A DNA stretch of 56,933 nucleotides, from assembly GCA_017440575.1 (NCBI GenBank), contig JAFSGY010000092.1:1-56933 (forward strand), read 5' to 3'. Below, in pieces: positions 49,292-56,933 of the stretch. The notes below the pieces were generated by a model. The model was not told where the DNA came from. It saw only the letters and a program-made list of their open reading frames with translations, and made no database searches. Position 1 is the stretch's first letter; each line of letters starts with the position of its first letter. A program made the position numbers and the translations under genes. Source of the stretch: Lachnospiraceae bacterium (GTDB lineage Bacteria; Bacillota; Clostridia; Lachnospirales; Lachnospiraceae).

Positions 49292-51739
49292 TTATTTTTT
49301 CACAGTAAAAGTTACCTTCTCATTCTTGACACCTGCCTGCACAGTATCACCACGCTTTACTCTACCTTCCAGAATCGCTGTAGCAAGTTCATCCTCTACA
49401 ACATTCTGTACTGCACGCTTTAATGGTCTTGCTCCCATCTTCAGGTCAGAATATTTCTTAACAAGATGTTCTTTTAGTGAATTGGTAAAGGTTAATTCAA
49501 TCTCCATTTGTTCCATGCATCTATCACACAGATTTTTAGATAACAAAGTAATAATCTGCTTCATATCCTTATCTGTTAATGGATGGAATACCATAATTTC
49601 ATCAATTCTATTGATAAATTCTGGTTTAAATAATCGCTTTACCTCTTCCATAACATTCGATTTCATCTTATTATAATCTGCCGCTTCATCCTTTTTCGAT
49701 GCAAAACCAAGGTTCTTCGGGTCTATGATTCTCTGTGCTCCTGCATTTGATGTCATAATTAGAACGGTATTCTTAAAGCTTACCTTACGTCCCTTAGAAT
49801 CCGTAATATGACCATCATCCAGCACCTGTAACAGAATATTAAACACATCCGGCTGTGCTTTCTCAATCTCATCAAAAAGAACAACCGAATAAGGATTGCG
49901 TCTTACCTTCTAACTTAATTGACCACCTTCCTCAAAACCAACATAGCCTGGCGGTGAACCAATCATCTTAGATACCGAATGTGACTCCATATATTCAGAC
50001 ATATCTACACGGATAAGCGCATTTTCAGATCCAAACATAGCTTCTGCCAAAGCCTTAGATAACTCTGTCTTACCTACACCGGTCGGTCCTAAGAAAAGGA
50101 AGGAACCAATTGGTCTGTTTGGATCCTGTAAACCAACACGTCCTCGCTTCATAGCTCTTGCAACAGCACTCACTGCTTCTTCCTGTCCAATCACACGCTT
50201 ATGCAAAACTGCTTCCAGCTTTAACAGCTTCTCACTTTCCTTCTGTGCAAGCTTCTGCACTGGAATCTTCGTCCAGTTAGATACCACATCTGCAATATCA
50301 TTCTCTGTTACGATAAGATTCTTCTCCGCCTGTGTCTTTTCATATTTACTAACGGCCTTCTGGTACTTCTTTATCAAAGCTTCCTGATTCTGTCGAATCT
50401 CTGCTGCCTGTGTAAATGCTTCTATTCGAATAGAACGTTCAATTTGAAGCTCCATCTTCTTTATCTCGTCAGACATTGTTTTCAGATTCTCAGGCACATT
50501 CATGTTTTTGAGTCTGATTGCAGCAGCTGCCTCATCAATCAAATCAATCGCTTTATCCGGAAGATTTCTGTCATTGATATAACGATCAGAAAACTTAACA
50601 GCCGCTTCTATCGCTTCCGGTGTAATCGTAACCTTATGATGCTCCTCATATTTATAAGCAACCCCGCTTAAGATGCCAATTGCTTCTTCTACTGAAGGCT
50701 CTTCTACCGATACTGGTTGGAAACGTCTCTCAAGAGCGGCATCCTTCTCAATATATTTACGATATTCTGCAATCGTTGTTGCTCCAATCAGCTGAATCTC
50801 GCCTCTAGATAAGGATGGCTTCAAAATATTCGAAGCGTCAATGGCTCCCTCTGCTCCACCTGCTCCAATTAAGGTATGAAGTTCATCAAGAAACAGATAA
50901 ATATTGCCTGCTTCAATCACTTCCCTGATAACCTTCTTAATTCTTTCTTCAAATTCACCTCGGTACTTAGAGCCTGCTACCATACCGGATAAATCCAGCG
51001 TAACTACTCGCTTATTCTTCACGGTATCAGGTACATCACCGTTTACAATACGAAGTGCCAGTCCTTCTGCAATCGCTGTTTTTCCAACTCCCGGTTCTCC
51101 TATCAGACAAGGATTATTCTTCGTTCTTCTCGACAGAATCTGTACCACACGCATAATTTCCGTTTCTCTTCCAATAACCGGATCAAGTTTTCCCTCACGT
51201 GCCAATGCTGTCAAATCTCTACTGTACTGATTCAGTGTTGCCGTTGTTCCTTCTTTTTTCTTCTTATTTCGATTCTTAGTCAGATCATCTTTATGCTGAG
51301 TTGCATCCTCACCCATTGCAATCAAAGTATCCATATACAACTTCTGTATATTAATACCAATTGTATTCAACAATCTAAGACCTACATTCTCACCCTCACG
51401 GATAATAGCCAATAAAATATGCTCGGTTCCGGTCATAGAACTATGATGTTTTTCCGCCAACTTATGGCTGTCTTCCAAAATCTTAGCCGCTCTTGGCGAA
51501 TAACCATCTCTTTCTTCAATTGTCAGATTCCCCTCTGGTGCAATCAGATCCTTAATCATACTGTTCAATTGAATCTCATCCACACCATTTTCTAAAAGCA
51601 CCTTAGCCGCAACGCCTGTTCTTTCCTTTGCCAGACCTACAAGCAAGTGCTCACTACCTACATAATTCTGATGCAGATCCTTTGCCGCTTTTGTTGCCAA
51701 ATGCAACGCAGTTTTTGCCTTATCTGTAAATTGCATCAT
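49292..51739 (-). pseudogene. clpC: ClpC ATPase with an in-frame amber codon at codon 610
   Basis: The frame 51739-49292 would encode 815 residues with the full ClpC plan: Clp N-domain (residues 1-145), D1 AAA+ with Walker [15 protein letters not shown] and Walker [15 protein letters not shown], a middle coiled coil (about 400-480), D2 with Walker [15 protein letters not shown], and the C-terminal ClpB-D2-small domain. At 49910-49912 the codon is TAG where ClpC has Glu (GGQLSEKVRR), a one-base change from GAG. The N-part (609 residues) has no D2 Walker B (VVLFDEIEKA lies after the stop). The rest from ATG 49846 has no good ribosome site. No frameshift is seen, so the fault is a single nonsense change, a sequencing error or read-through. 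Confidence 0.88.
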
Positions 51740-52122
51740 TTCATGCCTCCATTACCATCATAATTTTGATAAATTTCATCAATTAATGCATGTACTTCTT
51801 CCCTCGAAATCCTCTTACATCTGCTCTTGGCAAGCAATACCTGCATATCCTTTTTCAGCTCTTCCATAGCCTGCAGCTTGTCAATATCGATGGCAACCAC
51901 TGCACCCCTTCTACGGTCAACCTTAACAAAGCCCTCCTGCCGCAAAACGGAATAAGCCTTATTTACTGTATGCATGTTAATTCCTATGGTATCTGCAAGC
52001 TGTCTCACAGAAGGTAGCGTATCTCCTTCCTGATACTGAGACGTAGCAATTCCGATTATAATCTGATTCCTTAGCTGTAGATACAATGCCTCATCACTAT
52101 TAAAATCAATCTCTATATACAT
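51736..52122 (-). CDS. GntR (YtrA-like) transcription regulator upstream of clpC
   Basis: The 128-residue protein has the GntR winged helix: [40 protein letters not shown] and [20 protein letters not shown], with a short helical tail and no large effector domain, typical of the YtrA group. It overlaps clpC by 4 bp (ATGA). CtsR/McsAB genes that usually regulate clpC are not here, so this GntR protein probably regulates the operon. The leader has a perfect hairpin at 52145-52172. Confidence 0.92.
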   Translation of the reverse strand: MYIEIDFNSDEALYLQLRNQIIIGIATSQYQEGDTLPSVRQLADTIGINMHTVNKAYSVLRQEGFVKVDRRRGAVVAIDIDKLQAMEELKKDMQVLLAKSRCKRISREEVHALIDEIYQNYDGNGGMK

Positions 52123-52144
52123 GTTATAACCGTGCCTTTCCTAC

Positions 52145-52172
52145 GCTACTGCTACACATTCTTCGCAGTAGC
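52145..52172. promoter_or_regulatory. Inverted repeat in the GntR-clpC leader
   Basis: GCTACTGC and GCAGTAGC are 8-bp perfect arms around a 12-nt centre, between transcription start and the gntR ribosome site. Confidence 0.55.
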
Positions 52173-52203
52173 TTTCCTTCTTCTGTTTCGGGCTGTTATA
52201 TAA

Positions 52204-52232
52204 ATTGTAGCACACTGATATATGGTATACAA
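52204..52232 (-). promoter_or_regulatory. Promoter of the gntR-clpC operon
   Basis: Minus strand -35 TTGTAT (plus 52227-52232), 17-nt spacer ending in TGC, -10 TACAAT (plus 52204-52209). Confidence 0.75.
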
Positions 52233-52282
52233 GTTAAAGATTTATTAACTAACACTACGTTACAGCTATTTCCCAATATATA

Positions 52283-52325
52283 AAAAAGGAGCTCTATCCA
52301 TTTTTACGGATAATGCTCCTCTTTT
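52283..52325 (-). terminator. Terminator of the SH3 repeat-tail gene
   Basis: AGGAGC/GCTCCT with inner ATCC/GGAT; minus strand runs into TTTTTT. Confidence 0.85.
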
Positions 52326-52340
52326 GTTTGTCATAACTGA

Positions 52341-54011
52341 TTAAATATCAATAAATTCCATATCGTCATCTTCTGCATCCAAGAAATTCTTAGCCTTGCG
52401 TCCATTCTGCAACTGCTGATTTCCCTTTGTTGGACGATTCTGCTGCTGCGTTGGTCTCTTAGGCTGTTCTCCCGGCTGACGTCTTGGAGGCTGACCGTTT
52501 CCTCCCTGCTGTGGGCGTCTTGCCTGCGGTCTGTTTTCCTGTTGCTGCGGTCTCTCCGGCTGCTCTCCCGGCTGACGTCTTGGAGGCTGACCGTTTCCTC
52601 CCTGCTGTGGACGTCTTACTGGCTCTCCACCTTCCTGCTGTGGACGTCTTGGCGACTGACCGTTTCCATTCTGCTGTGGTCTTTTTGTTTGTTCTACAGG
52701 TTGACGTCTCGGTGGCTGCTGTCCTCCATTCTGCTGTGGACGATTCTGTGGCTGTGGTCTTTCAGGACGCTTCATAGGCTTTTGAGTAGTCTCTTCCTCT
52801 TCCAGTTCTTCCTCCTCTAGCTCATCATCCTCGTCCTCGTCTTCCTCATCCTCTTCGTCATACTCATCATCATAATACTCTGCTGTATATTCTCTAAGCT
52901 TCAAGAACATGAGGCCAATCACAAGCAATAAAATAACAATTACTACAACCAAAATAATAACTGGCAACATACTTCCGGATAATGCACTATTCTCTGGAAT
53001 TACTGCATCTGCGGTATCATATACATATCTCTGATATACACCCTTTTCAGAGTCGTATAAATGCCATCCTGTTTCGCCATTCTGCTTTTGTGCATAGAAC
53101 AAATAAAACTTACCGTTCTTAAATGCATTGATATCCTGATCCTGCCACTTTAAAATGATAGGAGTGAATTCTGGTAATACATATACCTCTTCCTCCACAT
53201 TCATCAGAATAATATTAGCATTCTCATCCTCCGGTTCCGGCTGTGGCTCTGGTTCCGGCTGTGGCTGTTCCTCAGTCATAGGCTCTGTTGCTACTTCTGT
53301 TGTTTCCTCCGGTGTTTCTTCTGTACCAGTAATCTCTGAAACTGCAGTATCTGCCGGTACATTATCAAAAGTAACAAGGTCAGAACGAATAAAACCTGTT
53401 ATTTCTTTATTATTATAGGAAAATGATACCTGATACCATGTCTTTCCATCACTACCTGCTGCTTCTCCAGTAATAGTAAGAACCATACCTCTGTTAGCAG
53501 TTGCTACCACATCATGCTGCGTAGAAGCACCCTTTCTAATACGAACTCCGTTCGTAGTAACCGTTGCACTCTTTTTCTCCACAGCAGTTGCCTGTGTGTC
53601 TGTCGTATTCGTTGTTGTTGTGCTTGTATTCGCATTCTGATTCGGAACTGTTGAGATGTTTCCATTTGTGTTCTTCTGAATCAAGTCTGAACGGATAAAA
53701 CCCTTTGTATCTGCATCTACATATACCTGATACCATACATTTCCATCTACACCTGTTGTCTGTCCACAAATAGATAATGTGTCTCCACTCTTAACACCAG
53801 CCAGCGCCTCGCTGGATGTATCTGCTGTTGCTCGAATCTTTGCCCCGGCTACAATTACAGTTGCCGGCACTTCATCTGCAAAAACAACGGTTCCAATACT
53901 TAGAACCATACAGAAAAGCATTACTGCAAGTGTGTGAATCCATTTCCCTCTTCTTACACTTATGGTATTTTCTGCCTTTCCTGCCTTATCATTCTGTCTG
54001 TAAATACTCAT
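52341..54011 (-). CDS. Double SH3b membrane protein with Pro/Gln/Arg-rich repeat tail
   Basis: From ATG 54011 (8 nt after GGAGA) the product has 556 residues. A signal/anchor (WIHTLAVMLFCMVLSIGTVV) precedes two SH3b domains (about 48-112 and 148-218, each ending in GFIRSDL), then a Pro/Glu linker, a beta region, and a second membrane helix (about residues 348-372). The cytoplasmic tail starts with a very acidic run and continues with Arg/Pro/Gln repeats of 32 residues (RRPQQGGNGQPPRRQPGEQP). Two copies are nearly identical in DNA. It follows purD by 32 bp. Function unknown; the topology suggests outside binding and an inside scaffold. Confidence 0.85.
   Translation of the reverse strand: MSIYRQNDKAGKAENTISVRRGKWIHTLAVMLFCMVLSIGTVVFADEVPATVIVAGAKIRATADTSSEALAGVKSGDTLSICGQTTGVDGNVWYQVYVDADTKGFIRSDLIQKNTNGNISTVPNQNANTSTTTTNTTDTQATAVEKKSATVTTNGVRIRKGASTQHDVVATANRGMVLTITGEAAGSDGKTWYQVSFSYNNKEITGFIRSDLVTFDNVPADTAVSEITGTEETPEETTEVATEPMTEEQPQPEPEPQPEPEDENANIILMNVEEEVYVLPEFTPIILKWQDQDINAFKNGKFYLFYAQKQNGETGWHLYDSEKGVYQRYVYDTADAVIPENSALSGSMLPVIILVVVIVILLLVIGLMFLKLREYTAEYYDDEYDEEDEEDEDEDDELEEEELEEEETTQKPMKRPERPQPQNRPQQNGGQQPPRRQPVEQTKRPQQNGNGQSPRRPQQEGGEPVRRPQQGGNGQPPRRQPGEQPERPQQQENRPQARRPQQGGNGQPPRRQPGEQPKRPTQQQNRPTKGNQQLQNGRKAKNFLDAEDDDMEFIDI
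52471..52660. repeat. 96-bp tandem coding repeats in the SH3 gene tail
   Basis: The segment starting CCCGGCTGACGTCTTGGAGG at 52471 recurs at 52567 with one difference over about 50 bp; weaker copies follow toward 52740. Confidence 0.7.
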
Positions 54012-54043
54012 TTGCATTCTCCTTGTGTTCCCCTAGATATTAC

Positions 54044-55315
54044 CTATGCTTCATCAATTGCTTTTCCAATATCATGACGCATATACTTATTATCAAAGTC
54101 AATCCATTCAGTCGCTGCATATGCATTTGCTCTTGCTTCCTTTAAGTCTGCACCCTTTGCTGTGATACCAAGTACACGGCCACCGTTTGTTACAATCTTA
54201 CCGTTCTCTTCCTTGGTTCCCGCATGGAAGCAATAGTAGCCATCCTTACCATCAAAGTTCTCAAGCCCTCTGATTTCTAACCCTTTATCATATTTTACAG
54301 GATATCCGTCAGATGCTAATACAACGCAAACAGCTGCATTATCCTCAAATTGAAGATCTACCTCATCAAGCTTACCGTCGATACAAGCCTCCATTACCTC
54401 GATAATATCATTCTTCATACGTGGAAGTACTACCTGTGCCTCCGGATCACCGAATCTCGCATTGTATTCCAATACTCTTGGTCCCTTTGGTGTCAGCATA
54501 AGTCCGAAGAAAATAATTCCCTTAAACTCTCTTCCCTCTGCTGCCATTGCGTCAACCGTTGCCTGATAGATATACTTCTTACAGAACTCATCTACTTCTT
54601 CTGTATAGAATGGGCTTGGAGAGAAGGTTCCCATACCACCGGTATTCAAGCCCTGATCTCCGTCCATCGCTCTCTTATGATCCTGCGCAGATGTCATGGT
54701 CTTAATCGTCTTACCATCTACATAAGATAATACAGATACCTCACGTCCGGTCATGAACTCTTCAATAACCATACGGTTACCAGCCGTACCAAACTGCTTA
54801 TCAAGCATAATAGACTTTACGCCCTCTTTTGCTTCTTCAAAATCATTACAAATTAAAACACCCTTACCAAGTGCCAAACCATCTGCCTTTAATACGATAG
54901 GATACTCTGACGTTTCCAGATACTTAATTGCATCTTCCGCATTGTCAAAATTCTCATACGCAGCAGTAGGAATATTGTATTTCTTCATTAAATCCTTAGA
55001 GAATGCCTTAGAACCTTCTAGAATGGCCGCATTCTTTCTAGGGCCAAATGCTCTTAAGCCTTCCTTCTCTAATTCATCAATTAAACCACCTACTAAAGGA
55101 TCATCCATACCAACGATAGTAAGGTCAATCTCCTTCTCCTTAGCAAACGCTACAATCTTATCGAATTCCATAGCACCAATTGGTACACATTCTGCAATCA
55201 TACCAATTCCTGCATTACCCGGTGCACAATATATCTTATCAACCTTTGGGCTCTTAGCTACGCTTGTTGCAATCGCATGCTCTCTTCCGCCGCTTCCAAC
55301 GATTAATACTTTCAT
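54044..55315 (-). CDS. purD: Phosphoribosylamine-glycine ligase
   Basis: The 423-residue enzyme has the N-terminal PurD motif MKVLIVGSGGREHAIA, the ATP-grasp core with PIVLKADGLALGKGV, AGNRMVIEEFMTGREVSVLS, and NTGGMGTFSPSPFY and EYNARFGDPEAQ. It joins glycine to phosphoribosylamine in purine synthesis. It is 13 bp after purN; GGAGG precedes the ATG. Confidence 0.97.
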   Translation of the reverse strand: MKVLIVGSGGREHAIATSVAKSPKVDKIYCAPGNAGIGMIAECVPIGAMEFDKIVAFAKEKEIDLTIVGMDDPLVGGLIDELEKEGLRAFGPRKNAAILEGSKAFSKDLMKKYNIPTAAYENFDNAEDAIKYLETSEYPIVLKADGLALGKGVLICNDFEEAKEGVKSIMLDKQFGTAGNRMVIEEFMTGREVSVLSYVDGKTIKTMTSAQDHKRAMDGDQGLNTGGMGTFSPSPFYTEEVDEFCKKYIYQATVDAMAAEGREFKGIIFFGLMLTPKGPRVLEYNARFGDPEAQVVLPRMKNDIIEVMEACIDGKLDEVDLQFEDNAAVCVVLASDGYPVKYDKGLEIRGLENFDGKDGYYCFHAGTKEENGKIVTNGGRVLGITAKGADLKEARANAYAATEWIDFDNKYMRHDIGKAIDEA

Positions 55316-55328
55316 GTTAAGCCTCCAC

Positions 55329-55925
55329 TTATTTCAACTCGCCATTTGCGATTAAATTTATTGCCTGTGGTAAAATCTTCCACTCAGCCTCTTCCATAAC
55401 TCTCTGCTGCAATGCCTTCGGTGTATCTCCCGGCAATACCTCAACAGCCTTCTGCAAGATAATAGGACCTGTATCCGTACCTTCATCTACGAAATGAACG
55501 GTTGCTCCTGTTACCTTAACACCTCTTTCCAATGCCGCCTCATGAACTCTCAAACCATAATATCCTGTTCCACAGAAAGAAGGAATCAGAGATGGATGAA
55601 TATTGATAATCCGATTACAATATTTCTGAATCAGCTTAGTAGGCAATACTACAAGGAATCCTGCAAGGACTACTAAGTCAGGTTCTACTTCATCAATTGC
55701 AGCAAGAAGAGCCTCATTAAAAAGCTCTCTTGTCTCATAATCCTTAGGTGACACAGCCACTGCATCAATATTATGCTTCTGCGCTCTTTCTAACGCAAAA
55801 ACACCCTTGTTATTGCTAATTACCCTTACAATTTCTGCATTTGTAATCGTTCCATTATCAATCGCATCTATAATTGCCTGTAAATTCGTACCACCACCTG
55901 ATACGCACACGCATATCTTTAGCAT
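55329..55925 (-). CDS. purN: Phosphoribosylglycinamide formyltransferase
   Basis: The 198-residue enzyme shows CVSGGGTNLQAIIDAID, catalytic INIHPSLIPSF (Asn and His) and DEGTDTGPIILQKAV (Asp). It uses 10-formyl-THF to formylate GAR. Its ATG overlaps the end of purM by 7 bp, with AGGAG inside purM. Confidence 0.97.
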   Translation of the reverse strand: MLKICVCVSGGGTNLQAIIDAIDNGTITNAEIVRVISNNKGVFALERAQKHNIDAVAVSPKDYETRELFNEALLAAIDEVEPDLVVLAGFLVVLPTKLIQKYCNRIINIHPSLIPSFCGTGYYGLRVHEAALERGVKVTGATVHFVDEGTDTGPIILQKAVEVLPGDTPKALQQRVMEEAEWKILPQAINLIANGELK

Positions 55926-56933
55926 AATGTTACTCCTTTTTCACCAGCCTGAATATTACCGACAACGTAAGCTGTATCTCCGGCTGCCTTGATTGCTTCC
56001 ATAGCCTTATCTACATCAGCAGGGTCTACTGCCACGATCATACCAAGTCCCATGTTGAAGGTGTTATACATCATCTGCTCTTCGATATTACCAGTCTTCT
56101 GCATTAACTTGAAGATTGCAGGAACTTCATAGCTATCCTTCTTTACAACTGCATGCATTCCTTCCGGAAGCATTCTTGGGATATTCTCATAGAAGCCACC
56201 ACCTGTGATATGGCTACATGCCTTCACACGAATTCCAGCTTCCTTTACATTCTTAAGCGCCTGTACATAGATTCTTGTAGGAGCGATTAATGCTTCACCA
56301 AGAGTCTTTCCTAATTCATCATAATATGTATCAAGACTTTCCTTAGTCATTTCAAATACTTTTCTAACTAAGGAGAATCCGTTGCTATGTACACCACTTG
56401 AAGCGATACCGATTAATACATCGCCATCCTTTAAGTCTTCACCTGTGATAAGATCCTTCTTATCAACAACACCTACTGCAAAACCAGCTAAATCATAATC
56501 ATCCTCTGGCATTAATCCAGGATGCTCTGCTGTCTCACCACCTACTAAGGCAGCTCCGGACTGCTTACAGCCCTCAGCAACACCAGAAACGATTGTAGCA
56601 ATCTTTTCAGGATAGTTCTTACCACATGCGATGTAGTCAAGGAAGAATAAAGGCTCTCCACCTGCACATGCAACGTCATTTACACACATAGCCACACAAT
56701 CAATACCAATGGTATCATGCTTGTCCATAATAAAAGCAAGCTTAACCTTTGTTCCACATCCATCTGTTCCTGATAAAAGAACAGGGTCTTCCATTTCCTT
56801 AATCTTTGCTAAAGAAAATGCACCAGAGAATCCGCCAAGTCCACCAAGAACTTCTTCTCTCATAGTTTCCTTAACATGCTTCTTCATTAACTCTACTGAC
56901 TTGTATCCAGCTTCAATATCTACACCAGCGTTC
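55919..56933 (-). CDS. purM: Phosphoribosylformylglycinamidine cyclo-ligase, 5' end cut by window edge
   Basis: The frame continues without a start to the right edge (NAGVDIEAGYKSVELMKKHV), so the N-terminus lies outside; only a few residues are missing. Motifs: EEVLGGLGGFSGAFSL, LLSGTDGCGTKVKLAF, GETAEHPGLMPEDDYDLAGF and CSHITGGGFYENIPRM. PurM closes the imidazole ring of AIR with ATP. It is the first visible gene of purM-purN-purD. Confidence 0.97.
   Translation of the reverse strand, partial: NAGVDIEAGYKSVELMKKHVKETMREEVLGGLGGFSGAFSLAKIKEMEDPVLLSGTDGCGTKVKLAFIMDKHDTIGIDCVAMCVNDVACAGGEPLFFLDYIACGKNYPEKIATIVSGVAEGCKQSGAALVGGETAEHPGLMPEDDYDLAGFAVGVVDKKDLITGEDLKDGDVLIGIASSGVHSNGFSLVRKVFEMTKESLDTYYDELGKTLGEALIAPTRIYVQALKNVKEAGIRVKACSHITGGGFYENIPRMLPEGMHAVVKKDSYEVPAIFKLMQKTGNIEEQMMYNTFNMGLGMIVAVDPADVDKAMEAIKAAGDTAYVVGNIQAGEKGVTLC

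Noticed and set aside
49910-49912. TAG as a sense codon (genetic code change or pyrrolysine)
   Set aside because: TAG ends several intact neighbouring genes at family-typical lengths, and the site is a conserved Glu.
52471-52740. CRISPR-like repeats
   Set aside because: Repeats are in frame, code for Arg/Pro/Gln units, and have no unique spacers.
54753-55355. 200-codon plus-strand frame opposite purD
   Set aside because: Antisense of a strongly conserved gene, with no initiation signals.

Overview
The window looks like a chromosomal segment of a low-GC Gram-positive Clostridia, most likely Lachnospiraceae. Supporting signs are AT-rich DNA, strong AGGAGG-type ribosome binding sites, Firmicutes -35/-10 promoters, a lysine riboswitch in front of dapA, no outer-membrane genes, and many Lachnospiraceae-type conserved hypotheticals. 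The organism is probably motile: there is a CheC-like protein, two PilZ (c-di-GMP) proteins and a sigma-D type promoter. Genus is not resolved. Most genes are on the minus strand; plus-strand genes include yerC, csp, typA, the 27.7-30.9 kb block, a class A PBP and a small SH3 protein.

Layout. 0-5.2 kb is an accessory patch: an edge-truncated DUF89 protein, a PARG-like gene followed by a class II Fic protein, an XRE regulator with a class III Fic protein under a palindromic operator, and a 5'-truncated substrate-binding-protein remnant. 5.2-12 kb holds an L,D-transpeptidase and a Gld-type ABC exporter (ATPase, fused permease/GldG protein, DUF4340). 12-20 kb is mostly core: yerC, a degenerate LytM protein, cold-shock protein, an eukaryotic-type HisA, dapA-dapB under an L-box, a CobO-like enzyme, a double OB-fold protein and typA. 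20-27.5 kb is a six-gene MacAB-like ABC export operon with three adaptor proteins in a row.

27.7-31.6 kb has a small protein behind a sigma-D promoter, a SpoIID-like/peptidoglycan-binding protein, tandem PilZ paralogues and yigZ. 31.7-45.4 kb has PBP1A, tRNA-Thr, GH43 and GH13 enzymes, a CheC-like protein, a PadR-controlled membrane module, a NimA-like flavoprotein, tRNA-Trp, a CE1-type esterase and a SleB-type hydrolase. 45.7-52.2 kb has M18 aminopeptidase, radA, a conserved small protein and a GntR-clpC operon whose clpC is interrupted by an in-frame amber codon. 52.3-56.9 kb has an SH3 protein with a repetitive cytoplasmic tail, then purD, purN and purM (purM runs off the right edge).

The most notable points are the interrupted clpC, the nucleotide-chemistry (Fic/PARG/XRE) patch with its self-contained operator, the three-adaptor Met-rich exporter, the eukaryotic-type HisA, and several unexplained structured intergenic elements. 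No mobile element, CRISPR array or prophage was seen.
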